Of a stretch of DNA of 64,000 nucleotides, positions 45,201 through 55,502 are shown piece by piece. Both the position numbers and the translations under genes were made by a program. The stretch is from Astropecten irregularis. Taxonomy: Eukaryota; Echinodermata; Asteroidea; Paxillosida; Astropectinidae. The first letter of the stretch is position 1; the number at the start of each line of letters is the position of its first letter. Under the pieces are notes generated by a model. It saw only the letters and a list, made by a program, of their open reading frames with translations, was not told where the DNA came from and searched no databases. The stretch is from contig OZ020251.1 of assembly GCA_963971285.1 (NCBI GenBank), positions 1,054,001-1,118,000 of the forward strand. Reading direction: 5' to 3'.

Positions 45201-48200
45201 ACAATTTGGTTGGTAAGCCTGTTTGATCAAGGAAGATTTTTCATGCTTAAGCAAATTTTGTGCTTAAGCAGCTCTATGGAATTGGTCCCAAGTCACTTGC
45301 CAGTTTCCCTTTGCTCCTGTAGCAGTGACCAACGAACCTTAGTTATATTTATAACAATTAATTTGGATGTCTAGTCTAGCATGGATCTGTTAGAGATTAA
45401 ATCATTATTTCCTCTGCTTTAAGTTATCATGCTGTTATGTATTCCTAGGGTCACCTTGTTTCATTAACCCCAACCCACCAATCTGCCACTATGTGCCACA
45501 CAAGAAAAGAGCTGTTTACCACACAGTACAACAGTCTCTGGATAATACACCACAGATTACTCAGTACACAAAGCACGCTGTGGTGTATTGTGGTATTCAG
45601 GATACCACACTTACCGCAGGAAAAACCATGTGTGGTAAACTGAGATATGCAGGTGGGTTAGGGTTAATGTAGGATTGAGAAATCTCACTCAGGTTAGGAA
45701 AATCACAACTCAGAGCAGCAAACCTCTGAAGTGAGAAAGGGCAGTGTTGTATCCGAGTCCACAACCTCCGAGGCCAAGGCCGAGTCCGAGTCATGGGTCT
45801 CCGAGGCCAAGGCCGAGTTTCTCACAAGTAGCCAAGGCCAAGGCCGAGTCCGAGTCATGGGTGTCCGAGGCCGAGGCCAAGGCCGAGTCACACATGAGCA
45901 TATCATTTCACTCCGCAACAGGCTGTTTGCTAGTCTAGATGCGGTACCCAAACTTTCTAATGCGGTTTATAACCACACTAGCACAGTTCACCATGCTCTC
46001 AATTCATTACATTTGATGAATTACACACTAACTTTCTTTCTGTACGTGTTAATTTAATGAAACAATTTTAATTGTCCCCCTAAAATGTTGGGAAACACAT
46101 TCCAGTTTGAAATAAAAAATCTTCCCGGCCTCGGACCGAGTCATCATTCAAAATTCTTCGAGGCCGAGGCCAAGGCTGAGTCATGGACCCACGAGGCCAA
46201 GGCCGAGGCCGAGGCAGCAAATTTTCGGCCTCGAGACCGAGGCCGGCCTCGAGTCATACAACACTGAGAAAGGGGGGTACAACTCTACCCTGCAGCACGT
46301 ATAATCCGGGCTGCAGAGCAGCAATTAGAGCAAAGCATCTTGCTCATGGATGAAAGAAGCACGATCCCACAACAATATTTAAGTAGAATTCTTCTCATAA
46401 TCTTGAGGTTGATCCACCAGTCTATTTCTAAGCAGGTCTGGATTTCACCAAACACTAAGATTAATCTTAAGATGAGTTGTCAGCCTGTGATTTGTACTGT
46501 GACATCACACTTTGCTTAGCAATTATGATTCATTCACGCTTAAAGGTAGTATCATACTTTGGTAGAATACCAAAACAGATTTATCAAGAAAAGAGTAAAA
46601 CCAGTAACCAAAATTATTTTTGATCTTTTAAAGATAAAAAATAAAAGAGAAAAGACTTAAGGAATACTGTGGCCGTTTTTCACTGTTTCCTCAAGAAATG
46701 GGCACCGTATGGGACTGCAATTTTCAAAGACTGTTACCGTATCTTCCTTGATATTTTTGCCCATGAATCTGTATTTCTTTGACAAAAACCAAAGTATGAT
46801 ATTACCTTTAAGATCAATCTGAGTGCTTCATGAAATCCGCCCCACTTCACAACATAAAATGAACTTACCGCATCCATTATACTTTAAGAGTCCATTAGGT
46901 CCACGTACATCAATGGCATCACCAATCTCCATATTGTCCAAATATTGAGACATCTTCCCTCCTTCAGGGAACTTGGGATGGACATCCTTAAAATACACCT
47001 GTCCATGATATAGAAATTCAAATAATTAATTGTACACACTGAAAACATTGAATATGTATGGGCTAGTAAAATCTGAAGTTGGCTAGCCCGGTGGGCTAGC
47101 CAGGAAAAAAAGTTAGCACAAGGCCTGTTTACACTTCAAATTCTCAAGTTATAAAACCAAATGTGGCTTGGTAAGTCTCAAACCTCTCTCATTGACTCAA
47201 TAATAATATTCAGGGCTTGAAATAGTACTAGTACTAGCCCGTTGTACAATGTCTAGCAAAATCCACCCTGGGCTAGCTAGATTCACTTCCTTGGTTACCC
47301 AAATAGTACAAAAAAAAACCTACATGTTAAGGTATGGATCAACATACAGACATATGTTCCAGCTAGTCAAAATCTATATAGGCTAGTAAAATCTGGTGTA
47401 AGCTGGCCCGATGAGCTAGCCAGGAAAAAAGTTAGCGCAAGGCCTGATATTAAACCACTTTAACAGCATGTATCACAATAAATGATGTCTCTTTGCAGGA
47501 ATTACTATTATCCCTGGTCATTGAACTTTTTTTACATTCCTGAAACCATCTCAATTCCCTGGAGAGTACATAGCCTCAGTTGCTGTAAGGTGTACAAAGG
47601 CTAATCAAGCACACAAAGCCATCTCTACCCTCACCACAGGTACCCATTTACACCTTGGTGAAGAGGAGCAATATGTAAAGTGTCTTGCCCAAGGACACAA
47701 GCACCACTAGCCCATGGCTGGATTCAAACCAACAATCTGTAGATCACAAGATCTTGAGTATGACACACCAGACCACTAGGCCACAGCACTCCACAATGAC
47801 ATTCAGAGCACAGACCCATTGCAATAGACACCATATTTGATGTATCTTCCATTGTGACCTGCAGCCACGTCACACGCCCTCATTTGTAGCCCAGCTTGAC
47901 TTGTTTACCGGGTACTGACCAATATTGAAAGGGATTTCTGAGATTTACAAGGTGGTTACGCTTAATGCACAGCTGTATGCTTAATATCTTTCTTTTTAAC
48001 ATTTTTAGATTTGTTGGAATTGTATTTATGTACGTAACTAAATTTCTCTCCATTCTTTTAATGTAATTTTATCCATTTGTAAAGAGCTTTAAGATTGTTT
48101 TACAATGTGAAGTGCTACTTAGAATTAATTTATTATTATTATTATATACAACAAATATGGTGCATATTTTCCCATTGTTGACGTCATGTTCCATCCCTCT

Positions 48201-51200
48201 ATGGGTCTTATTGATCTTACCTTGATAACGAGGTCCATGTAGCCCTTGTCATCATCACTAGTGACTGGGGTGTATGGACGAATCACTAACTTCCCATCAA
48301 TACGACAAGTCAGGTAGATATGCTGACCTGGAAGAATGGAATAGCAGGTGTATCAAGCTAACAGGTGCAGTTGTAAGGGAAACTTGGACCAAGTTGGGCC
48401 ATCAAGCCCATATGAAGGTGCCTGGGCACAGTTTGAAGTATAGTTTGAGGTCTTCAGGCAACTGACCTGCCTTTTGTTATGCCATCAACACTTTGGTGTG
48501 TATCAGGGATGTGAGTGGCTGGCCACACACACACAAATTTGAAAACACTGGAGGAAAAAGCTGAAATTTAAAGGTTCCTATACTTTTGTACAGAGCATTC
48601 AGAAATTCTGAGTTAAAATCTAAACAAACAAAATCGGAACTCAGATTTAAATTTGAAGTCTCACAACCCTGATATATATACATCTAAGCATGGCTGTAGA
48701 TAATTTAAAACTGGGATTTGGGGAGGGAGGGAGGGCCAATGATTCCCCAGAAAATAAAATGTCACAAATGCCCTGGCAGATTATGTCGTGCGCTTTGCAG
48801 TTTTCGACCAAGCTGGACCAATTTTAGGTGTGTTTGAGTAGGTCACCTAGAATGCATTGGCCGTTCAATTACATGTAGGTCTGACGTCATTCTTGTGGTT
48901 CACCCAGGGCAGCCACCAGCAACCACAGAGTCAGTGGTGGGAAACACATCACACGTATTCAAGATGGTGGAAAGGTAAGCAAGCGTTCATTTAGCCCAGC
49001 TGTGGTGACCCAAACCGACCCGTATTGACCGAGGGAAGCTACTTGAACGCAACTTTAGTGTTACACTTTACAGGGATCTACAGTCCTGCCTCCTTGGTAA
49101 TCTTACAATACTTACTTAGGCCTACACTCATGAAGATGCAGTAGGATTGACTTACCAACAGGAAGACCAAGGATGTGATCCTTAGAAGGCAACGCAAAGC
49201 GGAAACGTCTGGTATCATGACTCACAATCTAAAAGAGGAATGGGAACACCAGTATATCATCAGACATACTGATATAGGCACCAGCCTATTGAGTTTTCTA
49301 ATACCACTATAAAGCTATAATGTGAAGAACTCAATAAGGTCAGATTTTAAATCACTTCTTTTGTATGTGAACAAGTAACTGAGTAAAGAGATAATTTCCT
49401 TTGTTTATGGGGATATTTTTTTCAAACACCAGGCATGCAACTTAGATTTAACAGAAAATGAGGACTGATCTCTACTATACTTTGTATACTGTTTGTCACT
49501 TTTCAGTGGCATAATAAGTGAAAAAAAGATGAAATCAGCTGATCCGAGGAAAAGTTGCATGCCAGACTAACACTAGGCTTTGCCTTCTACTGTGTATTGG
49601 TATCATTTAACATGTACTGGTACTTGTTGCTTTGCCAGAAGTATTAACACAGTTCTGCCTGTAGTACACTACCAGCATGTTGGTATGACACTACCAACCA
49701 TGCCAACTAGATACGTGACTAACTACAATTCAAGAACTACTAATAATGCCATTTCTTATCTTAGGTCAAGTGTGCATAATCAGTCTAAACATTGTGCTCA
49801 CTATGCAAACAAATTCCTCAACCTATTCCTGCCACACATAAAGCCTCTATACACAACCTTGAACCATTTTGAGGATTAAAAATGAAAGAGATAAAAGGTC
49901 TCTATAGGCCTTTTCACACTGTCTCCTTTTCGATCCGTATTGAAACCAACCCGGATCCGCCCGGTTCAGCCCGGCACGTTTTTGAACTGGATCGAAGAGA
50001 TGCAACATTCACACTACCTTTATGGTGAACCGGTTCATACAACACAGATCACGGCGCAAAATGCAGTTTGGAACCGGGTTGAGATTTTCAACCCTGCTCC
50101 ATACCAGGGTTGATTTCGATCCGGCAAGGCCGTCCTACCCGGGTTGGCTCAGGGTTGAAAATGTTCAAGTGTGAAAAGGGTTGAAAAAATTCTCGGGGTT
50201 TGATCCGGTTCCAACCCCGAGATTTTGGATAGTGTGAAAAGCCCTTAATATTACCAACCCTCGGGTGAAATAATATACTGTACAAGGCAGGACTCAAAAT
50301 AGTACTAGCCGAGCGTACAATATGTCTAGCAAAAACCACTCTGGGCTAGCTAGACTCACTTCCTTGGTTGCCCGGTGTGCTTGTAAAAAAATTAAATAAG
50401 ACCCTACCCTCCTGTTAAGGTATGGATCAACATCTGTACAGGCTAGAAAAAATCTAAACGGGCTAGTAAAATCTGATGTAAGCTGGCCCAGTGGGCTAGC
50501 CAGGAAAAAAAGTTAGCACAAGGCTTGCGGGCATATTCTACTAGATAAGATAGAAAATGACTCATTATTACACATACTCCTAAGAGACTAATGGAAGTCT
50601 TTTTAATTCGATATTTCTATCTTCATTCAATCATCTTCAGGAGTAAAGATGAAGTTGAAGAAGTTTTCAATAAAGAATGAAATATAGAATCAAAAATGGC
50701 TTCCCTTAGTCTTTTTGGAGCATTATAATATTCTACTAGCCTGCTAACAAAAACCCAAACAAGCAAGTCTTCTTGAGTTGCATTTCAATTTCTATTGCAT
50801 CTCCAACCATCCCCACTATAGCACATAACAAGTTACACATTGTGCACAAACCTATCAATATTACTCTACAACACCTAGTCACATACCTCTTTGTCCACAA
50901 GCTCAAAGGGAAATTTCGTCTCTGGATCTTTGAGTGCTTTTGGAGGGCCCGCTGGCTTGCGTTTTCCACCCAGGAAATACCTTCCAATGATGATGGTAGC
51001 GGCAATAGCCCCAATGCCCGCCAGGAGTGGCACACTGATCTAATAAGCAATCATATAATATGGTTGTCATTTCTAAGAGGAATACCATCTCATCAAATTT
51101 GAACATAACATGAATTTCTTCATTAACAATGTAAAAAATAAACACCTGGGGCCTTTCTCAAAGCTCGGCTCCGGCTTCATCTCTGTTTTCATACGCTGAA

Positions 51201-51712
51201 AATATAGGTTGAGGTTTTCCATTCAAGCTGAAGCTCTGTTGTCCTTTTCAAACCAGAGAATCTACTTCCTAACTGCAGCCAAAAACCTCTATTTTGATAC
51301 CTGTATATACCTGAGCTGGAGGCGGAGCCGGGAACCGAGCTTTGAGAGAGGCCCCTTAACAACATTTAGTGTATCTAATAAGTCTAACTGCTATAAAAAG
51401 AAAATGCAAACATCAGTGACTCAGACTGACAAAAGTGATTAACCATAAGACAGGGATGTAAGTGACCACAAACAGAAAATCTGACATCACCACAAAAACC
51501 TGAAACTTAAAAGTTCAGGGCCTATAGTATAGGCCCTGAACTTTAAAGTTTCAGACCTTTGTACAAGAAGGCTGGCAGGTGTACAAAAAACTGAAATTCT
51601 GAGTTAAATCTAATAATAAAACATGAAATCAGATTAAAATCTTTTCCATCCCCATAGGAGCTGCTGTACTTGACCTAATACAGATACTTACAAACGATAA
51701 AATGAATTCCAT
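42212..51712 (-). CDS. CYB5R: NADH-cytochrome b5 reductase, complete gene (nine exons, 308 aa)
   Basis: Membrane-anchored flavoprotein that passes electrons from NADH through FAD to cytochrome b5. Exons in order: 51692-51712, 50887-51039, 49156-49228, 48221-48327, 46869-46998, 44672-44755, 43980-44065, 43476-43575, 42212-42384. They total 927 nt with consistent phases.

Visible features: an N-terminal hydrophobic segment (about residues 8-31), the FAD motif RPYT (99-102), GGKMS (131-135), the nucleotide motif GGTGITP (187-193) and CGPPPM (281-286). The C-terminus [12 protein letters not shown] is more like CYB5R1 than CYB5R3. Length fits the family (about 300).

The donor of the penultimate exon is gttagt, where the duplicated fragments have gtaagt. 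The gene faces TIR-HEPN gene C tail to tail. The exact vertebrate subtype is not certain. Confidence 0.93.
42430..43440. repeat. 76-bp minisatellite in the last intron of CYB5R (about 13 units)
   Basis: More uniform than the unit 3 array: nearly all repeats are of the CACCTCAGT type and the CGGTCAG variant is missing. It fills almost the whole last intron, whose splice sites remain intact on both sides. Confidence 0.92.
44100..44560. other. Insert in CYB5R intron 6
   Basis: Its first 100 bp are shared with unit 2 (about 16575-16675). The remainder holds short palindromes built on ACATCACA/TGTGATGT. No gene is seen. Confidence 0.5.
44866..45032 (-). mobile_element. LINE reverse-transcriptase C-terminal fragment in CYB5R intron 5
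   Basis: Counterpart of 5774-5948 in the complete gene, showing that the LINE remnant was already in the intron before the tandem duplication. Confidence 0.5.
45036..45290. mobile_element. Intact MITE that carries the tandem-duplication breakpoint
   Basis: Ends GGGGCCAATTTCATACAGCT and AGCTCTATGGAATTGGTCCC are inverted repeats, with TGCTTAAGCA-type arms inside. The unit junctions correspond to position 45141 of this element. A related copy is at about 52699-52938. Confidence 0.75.
45742..46266. mobile_element. hAT-type non-autonomous element 1, GGCC-rich
   Basis: Terminal inverted repeats CAGTGTTG and CAACACTG, flanked by a perfect 8-bp target duplication AGAAAGGG (45734-45741 and 46267-46274). 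Eight-bp duplications with CA-G termini are diagnostic of hAT transposons. The ends are made of GAGGCCAAGGCCGAG repeats, which create open frames on both strands that are not genes. No transposase is seen. Confidence 0.85.
46544..46807. mobile_element. TTAA-flanked MITE in CYB5R intron 5
   Basis: Perfect TTAA at both ends (46540-46543 and 46808-46811), with AGGTAGTATCATACTTTGG at the left. It is shorter than the unit copies. It ends 61 bp from reductase exon 5, on the donor side. Confidence 0.75.
47213..47447. mobile_element. GGCTAG-rich repeat in CYB5R intron 4
   Basis: Starts CAGGGCTTGAAATAGTACTA and ends with an inverse-like CAAGGCCTG, with GGGCTAGCTAG and GGCTAGTAAAATCTG inside. A related copy is at about 50289-50528, and a partial one at 47050-47130. 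The family is not recognised. Confidence 0.5.
47600..47800. mobile_element. SINE-like repeat with CTTGCCCAAGGACACAAGCA
   Basis: Contains TGTCTTGCCCAAGGACACAA, GGATTCAAACCAACAATCTG and ACCAGACCACTAGGCCACAG. This widespread tRNA-like repeat type occurs in aquatic animals. A shorter relative is at 58075-58140. Confidence 0.5.
49904..50247. mobile_element. Short inverted-repeat element with GGCCTTTTCACACTG ends
   Basis: Left GGCCTTTTCACACTGTC and right ATAGTGTGAAAAGCC are inverted. The inside is GC-richer and contains AACCCGG and CCGGTTC repeats. It lies in CYB5R intron 2; no coding capacity. Confidence 0.6.
50577..50724. repeat. Foldback element in CYB5R intron 2
   Basis: CTAAGAGACTAATGGAAG on the left pairs with CTTCCCTTAGTCTTTTTGG on the right, with further pairing of the AT-rich inner arms. 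Confidence 0.6.
51147..51355. mobile_element. MITE with the shared core and GGGGCCTTTCTCAAAGC ends
   Basis: The left end reads GGGGCCTTTCTCAAAGCTCGG-like sequence and the right end reads CCGAGCTTTGAGAGAGGCCCC-like sequence. The two match each other but differ from other copies. The core matches 19730-19964. It lies in CYB5R intron 1. Confidence 0.7.
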
Positions 51713-52161
51713 AGTGAAAATCAACTGTTGAGAGCTATAACATAATTATGAAGTATCTTGAACGGATGGCAATATGTGAAGTCCACTGCACACAAGCAAA
51801 CGTGTATGCTTATTTCTCTATAGAACAGTGTAGAATATCAACTTATCAACTAGTGCACTAATTGAGTGTAGAAGCATCACAGTAAACACAAGCTGCCTTC
51901 ACAAAGCAATGAAACCATTTGATGAGTTTCATCTTGAGGTAAACGATTATACCTGCAACATGTGTGGCCATACTGTGGGCATAATGTATACAATTACTCC
52001 TATGCAGACACAATTGGATAGAATAAAGCTGTGTCTCTATATGGTCAATAATATTAAAAAGAGCTGGTAGTAATTGAAGAAGCAGGTTTACACAGTCGCT
52101 GGTAGGCAGGACAGCAGCATATGACTTGGGCATGGATGGGTTTTTGTCAGAAAAAAGTTAC
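51713..52161. other. Region upstream of CYB5R exon 1
   Basis: AT-rich. It may hold the promoter for the exon starting at 51712 or belong to an intron if transcription starts at 53980. No clear core promoter element is recognised. Confidence 0.35.
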
Positions 52162-52284
52162 AGTCATTGAAAAGTGAAAAAAGAAAAATTGACTGGAGCG
52201 GGATTCGAACCAGCGACCTCCTGAAGGAAGTCGCCGGTTCGAATCCCGCTCCAGTCAATTTTACTTTGTTCACTTTTAATGACT
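52162..52284. mobile_element. Head-to-head pair of tRNA-SINE 3' ends (foldback)
   Basis: Two inverted copies of a tRNA-like 3' half (GCCGGTTCGAATCCCGCTCC, then GTCAATTTT) meet around CTCCTGAAGGAAG and extend to GTCATTGAAAAGTG and its inverse. The arms are about 55-60 bp. The right copy matches the 3' part of the SINE at 53459. Confidence 0.75.
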
Positions 52285-52698
52285 TTAAAATTCATGGTTA
52301 TTTGATGATTAAAATGGTTACAGAAATTAGTTCTAGCATGGACAAATAGCTCGCAATGCTCTTCACAAAAGTCTCTTTCACAAGAATGTTTTACAGAGTC
52401 AGGATGCTCAAATTTACACCAAATTCTTGTCAGGTAAATGTAACAAACTTGTTTACTACATACATGTATTTATAACAGACCCACTAGAATCTGTCAAATT
52501 ACCAACCTCAAACTACAACTTATTGCAATTATGTGCAATAGATATAGATTACAGTATTAAACGCTGTAAGTAAGATGTTGTAGCTCGCATGGTATAGTAG
52601 ATTTGTAATAAAGACGCCACTCTCTAAACTTGTCTAATCTTCATTACATTTAGCCAAGAGCTCCCTGTAAAAGATGAGGGTGCATTTGTAAAACAGCA

Positions 52699-52938
52699 GG
52701 GGCCAATTTCATAGAGCTGCTTTAAAGCACAGAATTTGCTTAAGCATGCAAAGTCTCCCTTGATCAAACAGAATTGCCAACCAAATGTTCCGAGTACTGC
52801 TTTTGACTTGTATTCGGCCATTGTTTGCCAAGCATAACATTCACAATGAGTTTTGGCTGGCAAACTGATTTTATTTACCTAGGTTTTTGGTGCTTAGGCA
52901 AATTTTGGTGCTTAAGCAGCTCTATGAAATTGGCTGGC
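52699..52938. mobile_element. MITE of the GGGGCCAATTTCATAGAGCTG family
   Basis: Left GGGGCCAATTTCATAGAGCT and right AGCTCTATGAAATTGGCTGG are inverted. Internal TTGCTTAAGC arms are shared with 45036-45290. Confidence 0.7.
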
Positions 52939-52963
52939 AGCTGACACCAGAATGCTGGGACTC

Positions 52964-53045
52964 ACCTTCTGTGCAGATGGTGAATATGATGCGACCAAGA
53001 TGAATGGTGCGATGGGCAAGCATTAGCGATCAGCCATTGCCATGG
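52964..53045 (-). other. Possible non-coding exon upstream of CYB5R
   Basis: On the minus strand CTGCACAGAAG is followed by the strong donor GTGAGT. The piece has no start codon in the phase needed for reductase exon 2. It could be an untranslated exon or a chance donor. Confidence 0.2.
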
Positions 53046-53458
53046 TAACATGCAAACAAGATTTCACATAGCGAGAAGTTTGTGAAGTGATGAAAAAAGA
53101 AGAAACAGAAAGAATAACGGATGAAAAAGGAATATTTTTGAATTGTGAAAACAAAATTAAATTCATTTTTTTTACCCTAACCCTCTTCACCTACCACACA
53201 AGACTAGAGCTGCTTACCACACATTACCATTCTCCACAGGGGGACTGGATATTATAACCCTAATACAGATCATTTCAATGATTACATGCAGCAATGCTGC
53301 AACCTGGGAACGGCACATGGGGGATCGCTCAAAGAGGATACAGTTTTTTTTAATTAATATAATCATTCCTTGGGGTATGGCGGTGTGTGCATGGTTTCAT
53401 GGCTTCTGACAGCCAAACGAACAAAGATAATTGACTATTGGGATCACCACCAACGTAG

Positions 53459-53560
53459 GGCTGGATAGCTCAGTTGGTAGAGCGCCTATAGTACGGTATT
53501 CAGGAGGTCGCCGGTTCGAATCCCGCTCCAGTCAATTTTTCTTTGTTCACTTTTCAATGA
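53459..53560 (+). mobile_element. tRNA-derived SINE
   Basis: GGATAGCTCAGTTGGTAGAG (A-box-like) and GGTTCGAATCCCGCTCCAGT (B-box) in tRNA spacing, followed by a shared tail CAATTTTTCTTTGTTCAC. The anticodon arm is not tRNA-like (TATAGTACGG), and a second copy with the same tail lies at 59338-59450. This is therefore a SINE rather than a tRNA gene. Confidence 0.7.
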
Positions 53561-53959
53561 ATTTATTTAGGCCTACATAAGTTTCAACTTTTAAGATTAA
53601 TGTTCCAGGGAGGCGGTGGGTCTCGTCCAGGGTATAAATTTACTTGAATCACAGACCATGCACCGACAAGAGGCAAGGCCAATGATATACCTTAATCAAT
53701 GGGCATGTACTGTATACGTGCGGGTTGTGTACCTCGCTCGATGGATGAATAAACTGAATGGATCCCCGCCCAGTTCGCCAAACAAACCACGCAGGCAAAG
53801 AATGACTTACAAAAACGGTGTTAAAAAACAAATCAATAACGGTAAGGAACCACCATATATTGCATTTTCTAACGTCTGTATCATTGAGCTACAGAATCTT
53901 ACTTATATTTTCGCATTTCTTATAGAAAACATCAAACAATGATCGGAATTTCTTCTTAC

Positions 53960-53980
53960 CAAAGACTCTTCAAAGCCCAT
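53960..53980 (-). CDS. CYB5R: Candidate alternative first exon of CYB5R (MGFEESL)
   Basis: Minus-strand ATG in strong context (acaaaATGG) encodes MGFEESL and ends in phase 0 at a consensus donor (gtaaga), so it can splice straight to exon 2 (51039). MGxxxS is an N-myristoylation signal. Vertebrate membrane CYB5R3 is myristoylated at such a start, and CYB5R1 also starts MG. The nearer first exon (51692-51712, MEFILSF) has no such signal. Either or both may be used. Confidence 0.5.
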
Positions 53981-53999
53981 TTTGTGATGCTGGATAGGT

Positions 54000-55502
54000 T
54001 TGTACTCAAGGCCAATGTCAAAGGTCAAAGTAGGCTACAGAACAGAAATTAAATAAAATGAATATTGATTATGACATCTCCGCAGTCCTAATTCGATCTT
54101 TCTAGGGAGGAAAGTTTATCAAATTTAACATAAGAAAGAAAAGTAAAATTCAGAATATATAATCAAATTTAAAGACTACAAGCTGTATCAAATTGATAAT
54201 TCTGTGTATTATCACTAGTGGGTTAAACTAAAGGTCAAATACTAAGTTATGAATATTCATATTATTAAAATATTTCCAAAATGGACGACTTCAAATTGAA
54301 TGCGGCAAAAATGGTACGTCGTTGCATTGCTTTATTTATCACCTTTACTTAGAATTACAGCGTAGGGAATACATAAAAGGAAATTCTGACGATAAAAGTA
54401 AGGGAGGTATTTTCAGGGCTGTGGTAAAACCTTTAAAACCAGTAACATTTTGACCGATAAAAATAGTGCTGCCGATCCGTAAAAAATTCCAAGTTTGTCC
54501 AGGTCTAGTTCCTATTGCAAGTCATACGAAATGATGTAGATTGTGCAAAGGACACAGTCTATAGATGAATAAAGCGTCCTTGGCGACGAGTCCTTGACAA
54601 GATTGGTTTAATTAGGCCCAAATTAAAATTAGATAGTTTTACAATAATTAATGAAATAATAATTGAAAACGAACTTTAATGAAATCTTAAGAAATATAGC
54701 CTAAAGTTAAAGAGTAAAGTAAAGCTAGGCCCCCTCATTAGTAATAAACCTTTTCGACGTTCGCAATGCATTCTGGGTTTGGATGGCAAACATTGCCCGT
54801 GAATTATCGCACAAGTCTATGGCGATTCACGTAAGTTGGTGACTTCTTTCGACTTTTTCTCGAAAAGTAGATGGAGTTGAGCAATGAAACTTACCCAGAA
54901 TTTCCGTCTATATACAAGCAACAGAATGTACTTTTGGTCGCAACATTGGGAGGTTCGTTTTGGAGAAATCAGTGTTTATTCCCTTACCGAGTGGATGACA
55001 GTTTCGGCACGCGAAACTAGCGGTGTAGGCGCGCTTCGCCTATGCATTACTGCCTGCTTGTTTTTTTTTTCCTGTAGCAGCAGTGTAGGGTTGGACTGTT
55101 TGGAGAAAAAAAATGAAGTGTTTCAACCCTTTGGTTTTTTTTCTTGATCTCTTCTTTAATGTTCAGTCTTGTTTTAAAAAATAATTGGCACTTGTGCTGT
55201 TGTTTATTTGTCATATGTTCAGCTAGAGTTTGTAGCTCTATGGTTGGAATGACGTCACTCCGCATTGATTTATTGTCCAAAAATAATTGTTGACCAGATA
55301 CAATACAGGACAGGTTACCGGTACATGTCTTGACATATTTCTTGTTTCATTTCATTGGATGTCAGTACATGGTAGGTCTATTAACAAAACAAAATATTGC
55401 CACAGCATAGCATTTGAAATAGTAGTTATTGCCACGTCTCATTCCTTTGTCTTAAAGTTCTACCTACCCATGATCATGGATATTTCTTGAATCTTGATAC
55501 AG
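54000..55502. other. Intergenic region, probable 5' region of the + strand gene
   Basis: No exon could be placed with confidence. The region 54740-55030 is less AT-rich and has several open frames, including an ATG at 54871, which may mark the promoter and first exon of the gene that continues at 55503. No donor joining in phase 0 is convincing. Confidence 0.3.

Noticed and set aside
45597..46267. Open frames coding Ala-Lys-Glu-Ser repeats
   Set aside because: They read the GGCC-rich ends of a hAT-type element with a clear 8-bp target duplication, and open frames exist on both strands. The frame at 60016-60396 is the same case.
9905..51712. A functional operon-like link between NADH-using CYB5R and a possibly NAD-cleaving TIR
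   Set aside because: They are on opposite strands, and only 3' pieces of CYB5R were duplicated. The association is explained by where the duplication breakpoint fell.
53459..53535. A functional tRNA gene
   Set aside because: A and B boxes are present, but the anticodon arm does not fold and the sequence is followed by the same tail as a second dispersed copy, so it is a SINE.
54884..55147. Open frame of 87 codons as first exon of the + strand gene
   Set aside because: No donor in the phase required by the exon at 55503, poor start context and low-complexity Phe/Ser content.
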